64,000 bases of DNA. It comes from Limnohabitans sp. Jir72 (lineage in GTDB: Bacteria; Pseudomonadota; Gammaproteobacteria; Burkholderiales; Burkholderiaceae_C). The first letter of the stretch is position 1. Each line of letters starts with the position of its first letter. The notes under the pieces are model-generated. The model ran no database searches and had not been told where the DNA came from. It saw nothing but the letters and a program-made list of their open reading frames with translations. Made by a program: the position numbers and the translations under genes. The DNA is taken from positions 124,001-188,000 of the forward strand of contig NZ_NESC01000001.1 in NCBI RefSeq assembly GCF_003063575.1. Reading direction: 5' to 3'. Positions 9,344 through 16,907 of this stretch are shown here, piece after piece.

Positions 9344-10567
9344 ATGCAACTGGCCTCATCGGGTTCTGAGCCCACAGTTTCCTTGCAAAGTGACGCCAAA
9401 GTGATGGGGCTGGTCGGTTTGGCCCATGCCAGCTCGCACTTTTCGCACCTCTTGCTGCCCTTGATGTTCCCCATCTTCATTCGGGACTTTGGTTGGTCTT
9501 ATTCAGAGCTGGGATTGCTCACCACTTTGTTTTTTGTGGTCTCGGGTGTGGGACAGGCTTCGGCAGGCTTTGTGGTGGACCGCTTGGGCGCCCGTCCGGT
9601 CTTGTTCAGCTCCCTGGTCTTGTTCACCTTGGCTTGTCTTTTGGCTTCGGTGGCCGAGGGCTATGCGGCGCTCATGGCGGTGGCGATGCTGGCTGGCTTG
9701 GGCAACGCACCGTTTCATCCGGTGGACTTCACGATCTTGAACCAACGCGTGTCGTCTCCGCGCCTGGGCTATGCCTTCAGCGTTCATGGCTTGAGCGGTA
9801 ATCTGGGCTGGGCTGTGGCCCCGGTGTTTTTCACGGTCACGGGTGCGCTTTGGGGCTGGCGGCAGGCGTTTGTGGCAGCTGCAGGCCTGTATGGCCTGGT
9901 CTTGTTGGTTCTGGTGCTGAATCGTTCTGTACTCAAGACCGAGCCCTCTGCGCGTGCACAAGGTGATGCAGGTGTGGCGAATGACTTGGCTTTCATGCGC
10001 TTGCCCGTGGTGTGGTGGTGTTTCGCCTTCTTTTTGCTGTCCACTGTGACGCTGGCGGTGGTGCAGAATTTCTCCGTGCCCATCCTCAAGGCCTTGCATG
10101 GGGTGAGCTTGGAGCTGGCCTCCATGACACTGACCGCGTACATGCTGTGCGGCGCTGTCGGCATGCTGATCGGTGGTTTTGTGGCGGCGCGCTGGCCGCG
10201 CTGGAGCGATCGCGTGGTGGCCGCATGCATGGCGGGTGCAGCAGTTTTGATGGCCTTGTGTGCCAGTGGCTTGTTTGGTCAGATGGGTACGCTGTGGGTT
10301 TTGGCCGCTACAGGTTTTGCCATTGGCGTGGGTGGGCCGAGCCGCGATTTGATGATCAAGAAGGCGACGCCTAAAGGCGCCACGGGGCGGGTCTATGGCT
10401 TGGTTTATTCTGGTCTCGATGTGGGTTTTGCCTTGTCGCCCGTATTTTTCGGTGCGCTCATGGACCGCGGGCTTTACCAAGCGACCTTGCTGGGTGCGGC
10501 TTTGGTGCTCTTGTTCAGCGTCGTGGCCGCTTTGGGTGTAGGCAAGCGAACTGCAGTGCCCGCTTGA
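9344..10567 (+). CDS. MFS transporter, fosmidomycin-resistance (Fsr)-like
   Basis: Inner-membrane secondary transporter of about 407 residues with roughly twelve hydrophobic segments. The start of the conserved part (MGLVGLAHASSHFSHLLLP) and the loop-2/3 motif GFVVDRLGARPVL are typical of the Fsr-like branch of the major facilitator superfamily. GNAPFHPVDFTILN also fits that branch. The substrate is unknown; Fsr exports fosmidomycin, but family membership does not prove drug export. ATG 9344 is preferred; an in-frame TTG at 9305 would add 13 residues. The next gene starts 54 nt downstream in the same direction, so this transporter and the ThDP enzyme could be co-expressed. Confidence 0.85.
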   Translation: MQLASSGSEPTVSLQSDAKVMGLVGLAHASSHFSHLLLPLMFPIFIRDFGWSYSELGLLTTLFFVVSGVGQASAGFVVDRLGARPVLFSSLVLFTLACLLASVAEGYAALMAVAMLAGLGNAPFHPVDFTILNQRVSSPRLGYAFSVHGLSGNLGWAVAPVFFTVTGALWGWRQAFVAAAGLYGLVLLVLVLNRSVLKTEPSARAQGDAGVANDLAFMRLPVVWWCFAFFLLSTVTLAVVQNFSVPILKALHGVSLELASMTLTAYMLCGAVGMLIGGFVAARWPRWSDRVVAACMAGAAVLMALCASGLFGQMGTLWVLAATGFAIGVGGPSRDLMIKKATPKGATGRVYGLVYSGLDVGFALSPVFFGALMDRGLYQATLLGAALVLLFSVVAALGVGKRTAVPA

Positions 10568-10621
10568 GCACTTAACGCTTGGGCGACAGATGGCCGCAAT
10601 GGGCTTGGGCAAAATCAGCGC

Positions 10622-12322
10622 ATGACACAAAAAATTGCAGGCCACCTTCTCGTTGAATGCCTCTTGGCCCAAGGCGTTACCCATGCGTTTGGCGTGCCGG
10701 GTGAAAGTTATCTGGCGGTACTCGATGGTTTCCACCTGCACCGCGACCAGATCCGTTTTGTGATCTGTCGCCAAGAAGGTGGCGCGGCCTTCATGGCCGA
10801 AGCGCAAGGCAAGTTGACGGGCCGCCCCGGTGTCTGTTTCGTCACCCGGGGTCCAGGTGCGACCAATGCCTCGATTGGCGTGCACACGGCTTTTCAGGAT
10901 TCCACACCGATGGTGCTCTTTGTGGGCGATGTGGCCAGCGATACACGCGACCGCGAGGCCTTTCAGGAAATGGATTACACCCATTTCTTCGGCCCGTCGA
11001 CCAAAGGCATGGCCAAGCGGGTCGAACGCATCGACGACCCCGAGCGCTTGCCCGAATACGTGGCGCGGGCATTTGCAACTGCCATGAACGGACGTCCGGG
11101 TCCTGTGGTGCTGGTTTTGCCCGAAGACATGTTGACCCAGGCCGTTGACCATGTGCAGGCTTTGCCGCGCGTGGAGCCTGTGCAGGCCTGGAGCGACCCC
11201 GGTGCACTGCGCACGTTGCGGGACATGCTGCTGCAGGCCCAAAAACCACTGGTCATTTGCGGCGGCGGTGGGTGGACCGTGCAGGCTGCGCAGGCCTTGC
11301 AGCGCTTTGCGGAGAACTGGCAATTGCCTGTGGGCAACGCATTCCGCTTTCAGGATACTTTTGACAATCACCATCCTCTTTATGCGGGCGATGTGGGCAT
11401 CGGCATCAATCCAGCCTTGGCGACTCGTGTGCGAGACTCGGATTTGATCCTGGCGATCGGCCCACGTTTGGGCGAGATGACGACCGGCGGCTACAGCTTG
11501 CTGAAGGCACCCAAGACGCAGCAAAAGCTGGTGCACATCCATGGCAGTGCAGAAGAGTTGAACCGGGTCTACCAAGCCGATCTGGCCATTCTGTCCACCA
11601 TGAACGCCGCGGCCAGGAGCCTAGAGGTGTTGACCGCTCCCGCCGACTTGCCATGGACAGATTGGGCGCGTTCAGCCCATGCCGATTACCTGGCCAATCT
11701 GCAGCCGCAAGCACTGCCTGGCGACATCGACATGCCGGCCATCGTGGCCACGCTGAAAAAACACCTGCCTGAAGATGCGGTATTGACCAACGGCGCAGGC
11801 AACTTTGCCAGCTGGATGCACCGGTTCTTCAAACACCATGGGTTGGTCAAAGGTCACAAAACCCAGCTGGCGCCAACCGTTGGCGCCATGGGGTATGGCG
11901 TGCCGGCGGGCATTGCCGCCAATCTGTTGACAGGGCGTTTGGCCTTCACGATCGCTGGTGATGGTGATTTCCTGATGAATGGGCAGGAGCTGGCCACTGC
12001 CGTGCAGCATGGCGGCAAGAGCATCATCTTGCTCTTGAACAATGGCATGTACGGCACGATCCGCATGCACCAGGAGCGTGAATACCCCACACATGTGACG
12101 GGTTCACAACTGAGCAATCCTGATTTCGTGATGCTGGCTCAGGCCTACGGCTATGCAGCCACACGGATTCACAAAACGGCAGAGTTCGAGCAAGCCTTGC
12201 TCGATGCACTGCAAAGGCCGCAGGGCACCTTGATTGAGGTGATGCTCGATCCGGAGGTGATCACCACCCGAGGCACGCTGAGCGCCATCACCGAGTCTGC
12301 CTTGGCCAAGCGCCAGGCTTGA
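10622..12322 (+). CDS. Thiamine-diphosphate-dependent enzyme, acetolactate-synthase-like
   Basis: 566-residue ThDP enzyme with the three-domain pyruvate-oxidase/acetolactate-synthase layout. The catalytic glutamate that activates ThDP is Glu52 (CRQEGGAAFMAEA). The cofactor motif GDGDF lies at 446-450 and the paired NN at 473-474, the canonical spacing. The central domain (about 190-330) is the FAD/nucleotide-fold region. No ilvH-type regulatory subunit follows, so it is unlikely to be the housekeeping IlvB; family relatives include glyoxylate carboligase, oxalyl-CoA decarboxylase and benzoylformate decarboxylase. The substrate cannot be read from sequence. It follows an MFS transporter and ends 46 nt before a bidirectional terminator. 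Confidence 0.85.
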   Translation: MTQKIAGHLLVECLLAQGVTHAFGVPGESYLAVLDGFHLHRDQIRFVICRQEGGAAFMAEAQGKLTGRPGVCFVTRGPGATNASIGVHTAFQDSTPMVLFVGDVASDTRDREAFQEMDYTHFFGPSTKGMAKRVERIDDPERLPEYVARAFATAMNGRPGPVVLVLPEDMLTQAVDHVQALPRVEPVQAWSDPGALRTLRDMLLQAQKPLVICGGGGWTVQAAQALQRFAENWQLPVGNAFRFQDTFDNHHPLYAGDVGIGINPALATRVRDSDLILAIGPRLGEMTTGGYSLLKAPKTQQKLVHIHGSAEELNRVYQADLAILSTMNAAARSLEVLTAPADLPWTDWARSAHADYLANLQPQALPGDIDMPAIVATLKKHLPEDAVLTNGAGNFASWMHRFFKHHGLVKGHKTQLAPTVGAMGYGVPAGIAANLLTGRLAFTIAGDGDFLMNGQELATAVQHGGKSIILLLNNGMYGTIRMHQEREYPTHVTGSQLSNPDFVMLAQAYGYAATRIHKTAEFEQALLDALQRPQGTLIEVMLDPEVITTRGTLSAITESALAKRQA

Positions 12323-12361
12323 AAACTTGCACGCTGCGCTGTTGGCGCTGCTTTGGACATG

Positions 12362-12387
12362 AAAAAACCCGCCGAAGCGGGTTTTTT
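12362..12387. terminator. Bidirectional terminator between the ThDP enzyme gene and the SWIB gene
   Basis: AAAAAACCCGC, CGAA loop, GCGGGTTTTTT: a perfect palindrome with an A-run on one side and a T-run on the other, lying between two convergent genes. Confidence 0.92.
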
Positions 12388-12403
12388 CATGGGCTCACCA
12401 GAA

Positions 12404-12787
12404 TCACTTCAGGTGCTTGCCGATCAAGCCAGCCATTTCGAACATGGTGACTTGCGCTTTGCCGAACACTGCTTTGAGCTTGTCGTCAGCATTGATGGCG
12501 CGGCGGTTGGTTGCGTCTTGCAAGTTGTGTTTCTTGATGTACACCCACATCTTGCTCACGACTTCAGTGCGCGGCAGGGGAGTTGCACCCACCACAGCGG
12601 CCAATGCGGCGCTGGGGGTCAGTGCTTTCATGAACGCAGCGTTGGGTGTGCGTTTGCTCGCGGGAGCTTTGGCCGCTACTTTTTTAGCGGGTGCTGCAGC
12701 TTTGGTTGCTGGAGCGACTTTCTTTGCCGGTGCTGCTTTTTTAGCGGGAGCAGCTTTTTTAGCCGGAGTTTTTTTCGCAGTTGCCAT
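12404..12787 (-). CDS. SWIB/MDM2-domain protein with histone-H1-like N-terminal tail
   Basis: 127 residues in two parts. Residues 1-45 are almost only Ala, Lys, Pro and Thr in PAKKAAPAKK-type repeats, like the tails of bacterial H1-like proteins. Residues 48-127 form a SWIB domain (FMKALTPSAALAAVVG, KMWVYIKKHNLQD, AVFGKAQVTMFEMAGLIGKHL). SWIB domains occur in eukaryotic chromatin remodellers and in small bacterial proteins of unclear role, including chlamydial ones tied to nucleoid compaction. DNA or RNA binding by the tail is an inference. It has its own upstream gap of 234 nt shared with the divergent RraA-family gene. Confidence 0.9.
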   Translation of the reverse strand: MATAKKTPAKKAAPAKKAAPAKKVAPATKAAAPAKKVAAKAPASKRTPNAAFMKALTPSAALAAVVGATPLPRTEVVSKMWVYIKKHNLQDATNRRAINADDKLKAVFGKAQVTMFEMAGLIGKHLK

Positions 12788-13021
12788 GGTTAAGTTCCTT
12801 TGATCGGAAGTTGGTTCGCCGCTGAAAAACGATGCGTTTTCAGCTCAACGCATGCTACTGGAGAAAGCTGTACTTTCCAAGCGGAAAAATCAATTTTTGC
12901 TAGGGGTTGTTCCGGATTTGTCTTGCTCCTCGCGCATTTCAAGACTTTTTGCCCCTGCATGGTGCGTATGGACTGTGTAAGTGAGCTGATTTCCACTCTC
13001 ACTTTTTTGAAGGACTCCGCC

Positions 13022-13540
13022 ATGCCCACAGCATCCTCGATTGCTTTTTCAACGTGTGATTTTTGTGATGACCAGAAAACGAACGGCATCGCAGACTTTC
13101 GCGTCATTCCAACGGTCTTCCAGAACTATGGCGCTCGCGTGAAATTTGCTGGCCCTGTCTTGACGGTCAAATGCTATGAAGATAACAGCCATGTCAAGCA
13201 GGCGGTGGAGTCCGAAGGTCACGGCCGCGTGCTGGTGGTCGATGGCGGAGCTTCAATGCGTCGCGCCTTATTAGGAGGCAATCTGGCCACTGCTGCTTTG
13301 CGCAATGGCTGGGCTGGCATAGTTATTGATGGTTGTGTGCGTGATGCAGCCGAGTTGGCTGCCCTGGAGACCGGCATTCGCGCACTTGCTTTGAACCCCA
13401 TGCCGACCGATCGTTCTGCACAGGGGCAGACGGGCTTGGTCATTCACATACAAGGCGTTCCAGTCAAAACCGGTGACTGGCTCTATGCCGATCTGGATGG
13501 CATCGTCATCAGCAGCATTGCTTTGCATGCTGTTTCATGA
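13022..13540 (+). CDS. RraA-family protein (RNase E inhibitor or HMG/CHA aldolase type)
   Basis: 172 residues with the RraA fold: FAGPVLTVKCYEDN near the start, the GGASMRRALLGGNLATAALRNGWAG segment, and IDGCVRD holding the Asp and Arg that bind metal and substrate in the aldolase members. The family mixes true RNase E regulators and 4-hydroxy-4-methyl-2-oxoglutarate/oxaloacetate aldolases; the retained G-x20-R-D pattern is compatible with either. The ATG at 13022 is chosen because the conserved part starts soon after it and upstream in-frame residues (to 12800) are not protein-like. The gene stands alone, divergent from the SWIB gene. Confidence 0.85.
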   Translation: MPTASSIAFSTCDFCDDQKTNGIADFRVIPTVFQNYGARVKFAGPVLTVKCYEDNSHVKQAVESEGHGRVLVVDGGASMRRALLGGNLATAALRNGWAGIVIDGCVRDAAELAALETGIRALALNPMPTDRSAQGQTGLVIHIQGVPVKTGDWLYADLDGIVISSIALHAVS

Positions 13541-13669
13541 TGCACATTCAGTTTTTTATAATATGAAATAAACACATGCGGCACCGCTTCATTTTTTCTC
13601 AATATGGGAAATACAATTTCGCATTGAGAAAATATATGCGTAAGTTGCTGAATTTAAACAAATAAAAAT

Positions 13670-13717
13670 AACTCTTGTATAAGACATAAGAATAAGAATA
13701 TGTCTTGTACAAGAGTT
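13670..13717. promoter_or_regulatory. Two palindromic operator candidates upstream of aceA
   Basis: TCTTGTATAAGA at 13673-13684 and TCTTGTACAAGA at 13703-13714 are spaced 30 bp centre to centre, close to three helical turns. The second is a perfect 12-bp palindrome, the first differs by one base. Together with flanks they also form an 18-nt inverted repeat (17 of 18 positions) around a 12-nt AT-rich spacer. They lie 75-122 nt before the aceA ATG. Such sites are typical of dimeric repressors, for example of the GntR family; which protein binds is not known. Confidence 0.6.
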
Positions 13718-13791
13718 AAGCTTTGTCCAACGACAAAGCAGAATCCGCTGCCCACATCGCCCGATTTCAACTTGACTTCAGGAGTCCTGAC

Positions 13792-15123
13792 ATGCCAGCA
13801 AACCTCAACCAACAATTGAGCCGTGAACAACAAATCGCCGCCCTCGAAAAAGACTGGGCCACCAACCCCCGTTGGAAAGGCGTCAAGCGCGGTTACTCCG
13901 CTGCTGACGTTGTGCGTCTGCGCGGCAGCATGCAAATCGAGCACACACTGGCCAAGCGCGGTGCAGAAAAGCTGTGGGAAAAAGTCAACGGCGGCGCCAA
14001 AAAAGGTTACGTCAATGCCTTTGGCGCCATCAGCGCTGGCCAGGCCATGCAACAAGCCAAAGCCGGTCTGGAAGCTGTGTATCTGTCCGGTTGGCAAGTG
14101 GCTGCTGACGGCAACACATCGGAAACCATGTACCCCGACCAGTCGCTCTACGCCTACGACTCGGTACCCACCATGGTTCGCCGCATCAACAACACCTTCA
14201 AGCGCGCAGACGAAATCCAGTGGGGCCGTGGCATCGAGCCAGGTTCCAAGGACTTCATCGACTACTTCCTGCCCATCGTGGCCGACGCTGAAGCCGGTTT
14301 CGGTGGCGTGCTCAACGCTTTTGAACTGATGAAGAACATGATCTCGGCAGGTGCTGCTGGCGTTCACTTCGAAGACCAACTGGCTGCCGTGAAGAAATGC
14401 GGCCACATGGGCGGCAAGGTGTTGGTGCCTACACAAGAAGCTTGCGAGAAATTGATCTCTGCACGTTTCGCTGCGGACGTGATGGGCACATCCACCATCG
14501 TGTTGGCCCGTACCGATGCTGAAGCTGCCAACTTGATCACATCTGATCACGATGCCAATGACAAGCCATTCTTGACCGGCGAGCGCACACAAGAAGGTTT
14601 CTACCGCGTCAAAAACGGTTTGGAACAAGCCATCAGCCGTGGCGTGGCTTACGCTCCCTACGCTGATTTGGTGTGGTGCGAAACAGGTGTGCCAGACATC
14701 GGCTTCGCTCGCGAATTCGCACAAGCTGTGCACGCGGCATGCCCCGGCAAGTTGTTGTCTTACAACTGCTCGCCTTCTTTCAACTGGAAGAAAAACCTCA
14801 ACGACAGCCAAATCGCTTCGTTCCAAGAGGACTTGTCGGCATTGGGCTACAAGTACCAGTTCATCACCTTGGCGGGTATCCACATCAACTGGTACAACAC
14901 CTTCCAGTTCGCCAATGCATACGCCAACGGCGAAGGCATGAAGCATTACGTCAACATGGTGCAAGAGCCTGAATTCGCAGCACGCGACAAGGGCTATACC
15001 TTCGTGTCACACCAACAAGAAGTGGGCGCAGGCTACTTCGACGACGTGACCACTGTGATCCAGGGCGGTTCGTCTTCTGTGAAAGCTTTGACAGGCTCTA
15101 CAGAAGAAGAGCAGTTCCACTGA
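13792..15123 (+). CDS. aceA: Isocitrate lyase
   Basis: Cleaves isocitrate to succinate and glyoxylate, first step of the glyoxylate bypass for growth on acetate or fatty acids. 443 residues, normal for the bacterial short form. The catalytic cysteine is Cys203 in the KKCGH signature, with YNCSPSFNW and the metal/substrate segments TDAEAANL and HFEDQ also present. The ATG at 13792 follows a GGAG ribosome site and gives the usual N-terminus (LNQQLSREQQIAALEKDW); an upstream TTG at 13723 would add 23 residues that are not protein-like and overlap the operator region. Malate synthase is not in the window. Confidence 0.96.
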   Translation: MPANLNQQLSREQQIAALEKDWATNPRWKGVKRGYSAADVVRLRGSMQIEHTLAKRGAEKLWEKVNGGAKKGYVNAFGAISAGQAMQQAKAGLEAVYLSGWQVAADGNTSETMYPDQSLYAYDSVPTMVRRINNTFKRADEIQWGRGIEPGSKDFIDYFLPIVADAEAGFGGVLNAFELMKNMISAGAAGVHFEDQLAAVKKCGHMGGKVLVPTQEACEKLISARFAADVMGTSTIVLARTDAEAANLITSDHDANDKPFLTGERTQEGFYRVKNGLEQAISRGVAYAPYADLVWCETGVPDIGFAREFAQAVHAACPGKLLSYNCSPSFNWKKNLNDSQIASFQEDLSALGYKYQFITLAGIHINWYNTFQFANAYANGEGMKHYVNMVQEPEFAARDKGYTFVSHQQEVGAGYFDDVTTVIQGGSSSVKALTGSTEEEQFH

Positions 15124-15134
15124 TCAACCAATTA

Positions 15135-15201
15135 AAGTGCGCTCTAAAAGCGCATTTCTTTAGAAAAAGCCACCTGCTGCGAGAGCATCGGGTGGTTTTT
15201 T
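15135..15201. terminator. Terminator pair between aceA and tpsB
   Basis: A first hairpin (15135-15143 with 15149-15157, one wobble pair) is followed by a second with an A-run/T-run stem (15164-15174 with 15191-15201) ending in six T residues. The second can act in both directions between these convergent genes. Confidence 0.75.
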
Positions 15202-15212
15202 CGGCTTCAAAA

Positions 15213-16907
15213 TTAAAATGGTTTTGTGACAGCAAAGTTGATCCGCATATCTCCAGGCTGTGTATTCGCTGTGGTCCATACGCTGGGTTTTTTACCGATT
15301 GCCACGGCCATTGACAAGGTCCAATACGCTTTGTCAATTGTGCCCCCGAGTTGCATGCCTGCACCTTGGAGCATGTACGCGATGGAGTTTGTTGCGCTGC
15401 TCACTGGTCTGTGATCACTCTTTACTGCACCTATGTCATAAAACAGACCGCCCCAAACTTCGGGCACAACTTGGTGAGTGAAATCAAACGAGAGCTGCGC
15501 CCCTTGGTCGCCAACCCCGTCGATCGACGAGAAAGACCGCATTCCGTTGATACCGCCCAACGCAATTTTGTTGTAACTGTCCAGATTTTTGGATGCAGCT
15601 TGAGCTCTCCACCGGATGGATCCCGTGTAAATGCCATCCTTATCGAGTCTTTGCGATACGCCGCCATTCATTTCCAGCTTTTGGTACTTGCCAGCGACTT
15701 TCAATGTCGATGCATCGTAAAGTTTGTCGGTGTCAAGTCGATCTAAATTGATATAACCCGTGGTCAAAATCAGTTCATTATTGAAGCTGTCCGTCCATCC
15801 TTTAGAGGATTCTGCACGCAGTTTCAGTCTCAGTTGTTGGTCTACGCGATTGGCTGTCACAAGACCAACCGTAGAGTTTTCTGTTTGACGGCGTGATACT
15901 TCCATAGCAGCTAACCAACGACCGGTGCGATCCGTGCTCAATAACTTCGTCAAACCGGCTCCGAACTCCTGTGACGAACCATTGGTTTTAATCGATTGGC
16001 TTTTGACGTCACTGCCATACACTTTCCAGCGCACACCCCTTGCGATGCCAGGGGCTTCGTAATCGGCACGGTAATAGCCGACACCTTCAGATTGTTGTGT
16101 TGTCAAACCAAGTTCAGACAGTGGCGTGAAGCCAGCAATGCGAACATTGCCGAGCAATTGCGCACGTCCAAATTGCTGTAATCCATAATTGTTGGCTTGT
16201 AATATGCCGCCCAGCACATGGCCTGTTTGAGCGTCAACAGTTCGCAAGTGAATGACAACATCCACCACAGTGCGGTTGGTTTGACGCATGCTCACTTCAA
16301 GCTCAACAGGAAGATCATAGGTCACGGCATTGAGCTGGTTTTCAAACCCTTGAATATCGACGGTCGTGCCTGACTTGTAAATGGTGCTGAAGCGACGAGT
16401 CACCTCGTCAGCGAACTCTTTTCCCTTGTTACCTTCTGTTGTCACAACAAACACTTTTCCTACAGTCGGAAACACAGTGTCCACTGTCAAAATTGTGCCT
16501 TCTGGTGTCAATTCAGTACTGGTTGTGATGTAGGCCAGATAGCCTTTTTTTTGAAAGAAATTCCATGCGAAAGCTTTGAACTCACTCATCTTTTGGGCTG
16601 GAACGGGCTTGTTGATTTCACTCTTCCAGAACGCCATCAGCTCTTGTTGGTACATAGGGCTGGTCACGTGAATTTCTTTAAGGAGAGAAAACCCTTGATC
16701 GGTTGTGACGGATGGGGTTTCTTGCTGGGCCGCTGGTTTTTGAGTTGAGCGACTGAAGTCAATTTTGTTTTGCTCGATGTTGCGCAGAACGTCGGCAGCG
16801 GAAGGGGCTGTTTGAGCGTATGCAGTCCTCGTGAGAAAAACACATATGCACGCACTGGCAATGAGCCCAATTTTGAAACCGGGTTTAATTATTTGATATT
16901 TTTTCAT
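15213..16907 (-). CDS. Two-partner-secretion outer-membrane transporter TpsB (ShlB/FhaC family)
   Basis: 564 residues. A signal peptide (KKYQ..., hydrophobic IGLIASACICVFL, cleavage after AYA near residue 31) leads to a Gln-rich linker, two POTRA-like regions (about 73-150 and 150-235) and a C-terminal 16-strand barrel domain ending in phenylalanine, as outer-membrane proteins do. The protein exports its TpsA partner across the outer membrane. The L6-loop motif, usually V-R-G-Y/F, here reads M-R-S-F inside GGINGMRSFSSIDG: the key arginine is kept, the glycine is replaced. Its start overlaps the tpsA stop (ATGA), so the pair is co-translated with tpsA first. GC looks lower than in flanking housekeeping genes. 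Confidence 0.9.
   Translation of the reverse strand: MKKYQIIKPGFKIGLIASACICVFLTRTAYAQTAPSAADVLRNIEQNKIDFSRSTQKPAAQQETPSVTTDQGFSLLKEIHVTSPMYQQELMAFWKSEINKPVPAQKMSEFKAFAWNFFQKKGYLAYITTSTELTPEGTILTVDTVFPTVGKVFVVTTEGNKGKEFADEVTRRFSTIYKSGTTVDIQGFENQLNAVTYDLPVELEVSMRQTNRTVVDVVIHLRTVDAQTGHVLGGILQANNYGLQQFGRAQLLGNVRIAGFTPLSELGLTTQQSEGVGYYRADYEAPGIARGVRWKVYGSDVKSQSIKTNGSSQEFGAGLTKLLSTDRTGRWLAAMEVSRRQTENSTVGLVTANRVDQQLRLKLRAESSKGWTDSFNNELILTTGYINLDRLDTDKLYDASTLKVAGKYQKLEMNGGVSQRLDKDGIYTGSIRWRAQAASKNLDSYNKIALGGINGMRSFSSIDGVGDQGAQLSFDFTHQVVPEVWGGLFYDIGAVKSDHRPVSSATNSIAYMLQGAGMQLGGTIDKAYWTLSMAVAIGKKPSVWTTANTQPGDMRINFAVTKPF

Noticed and set aside
12800-13021. Upstream extension of the RraA-family gene by 74 codons
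   Set aside because: The extension has irregular composition, lies in the AT-rich divergent promoter gap, and RraA proteins start where the ATG at 13022 is.
13723-13791. TTG start giving isocitrate lyase 23 extra residues
   Set aside because: The extra part is not conserved-looking, starts next to the operator region, and a GGAG-preceded ATG lies at 13792.
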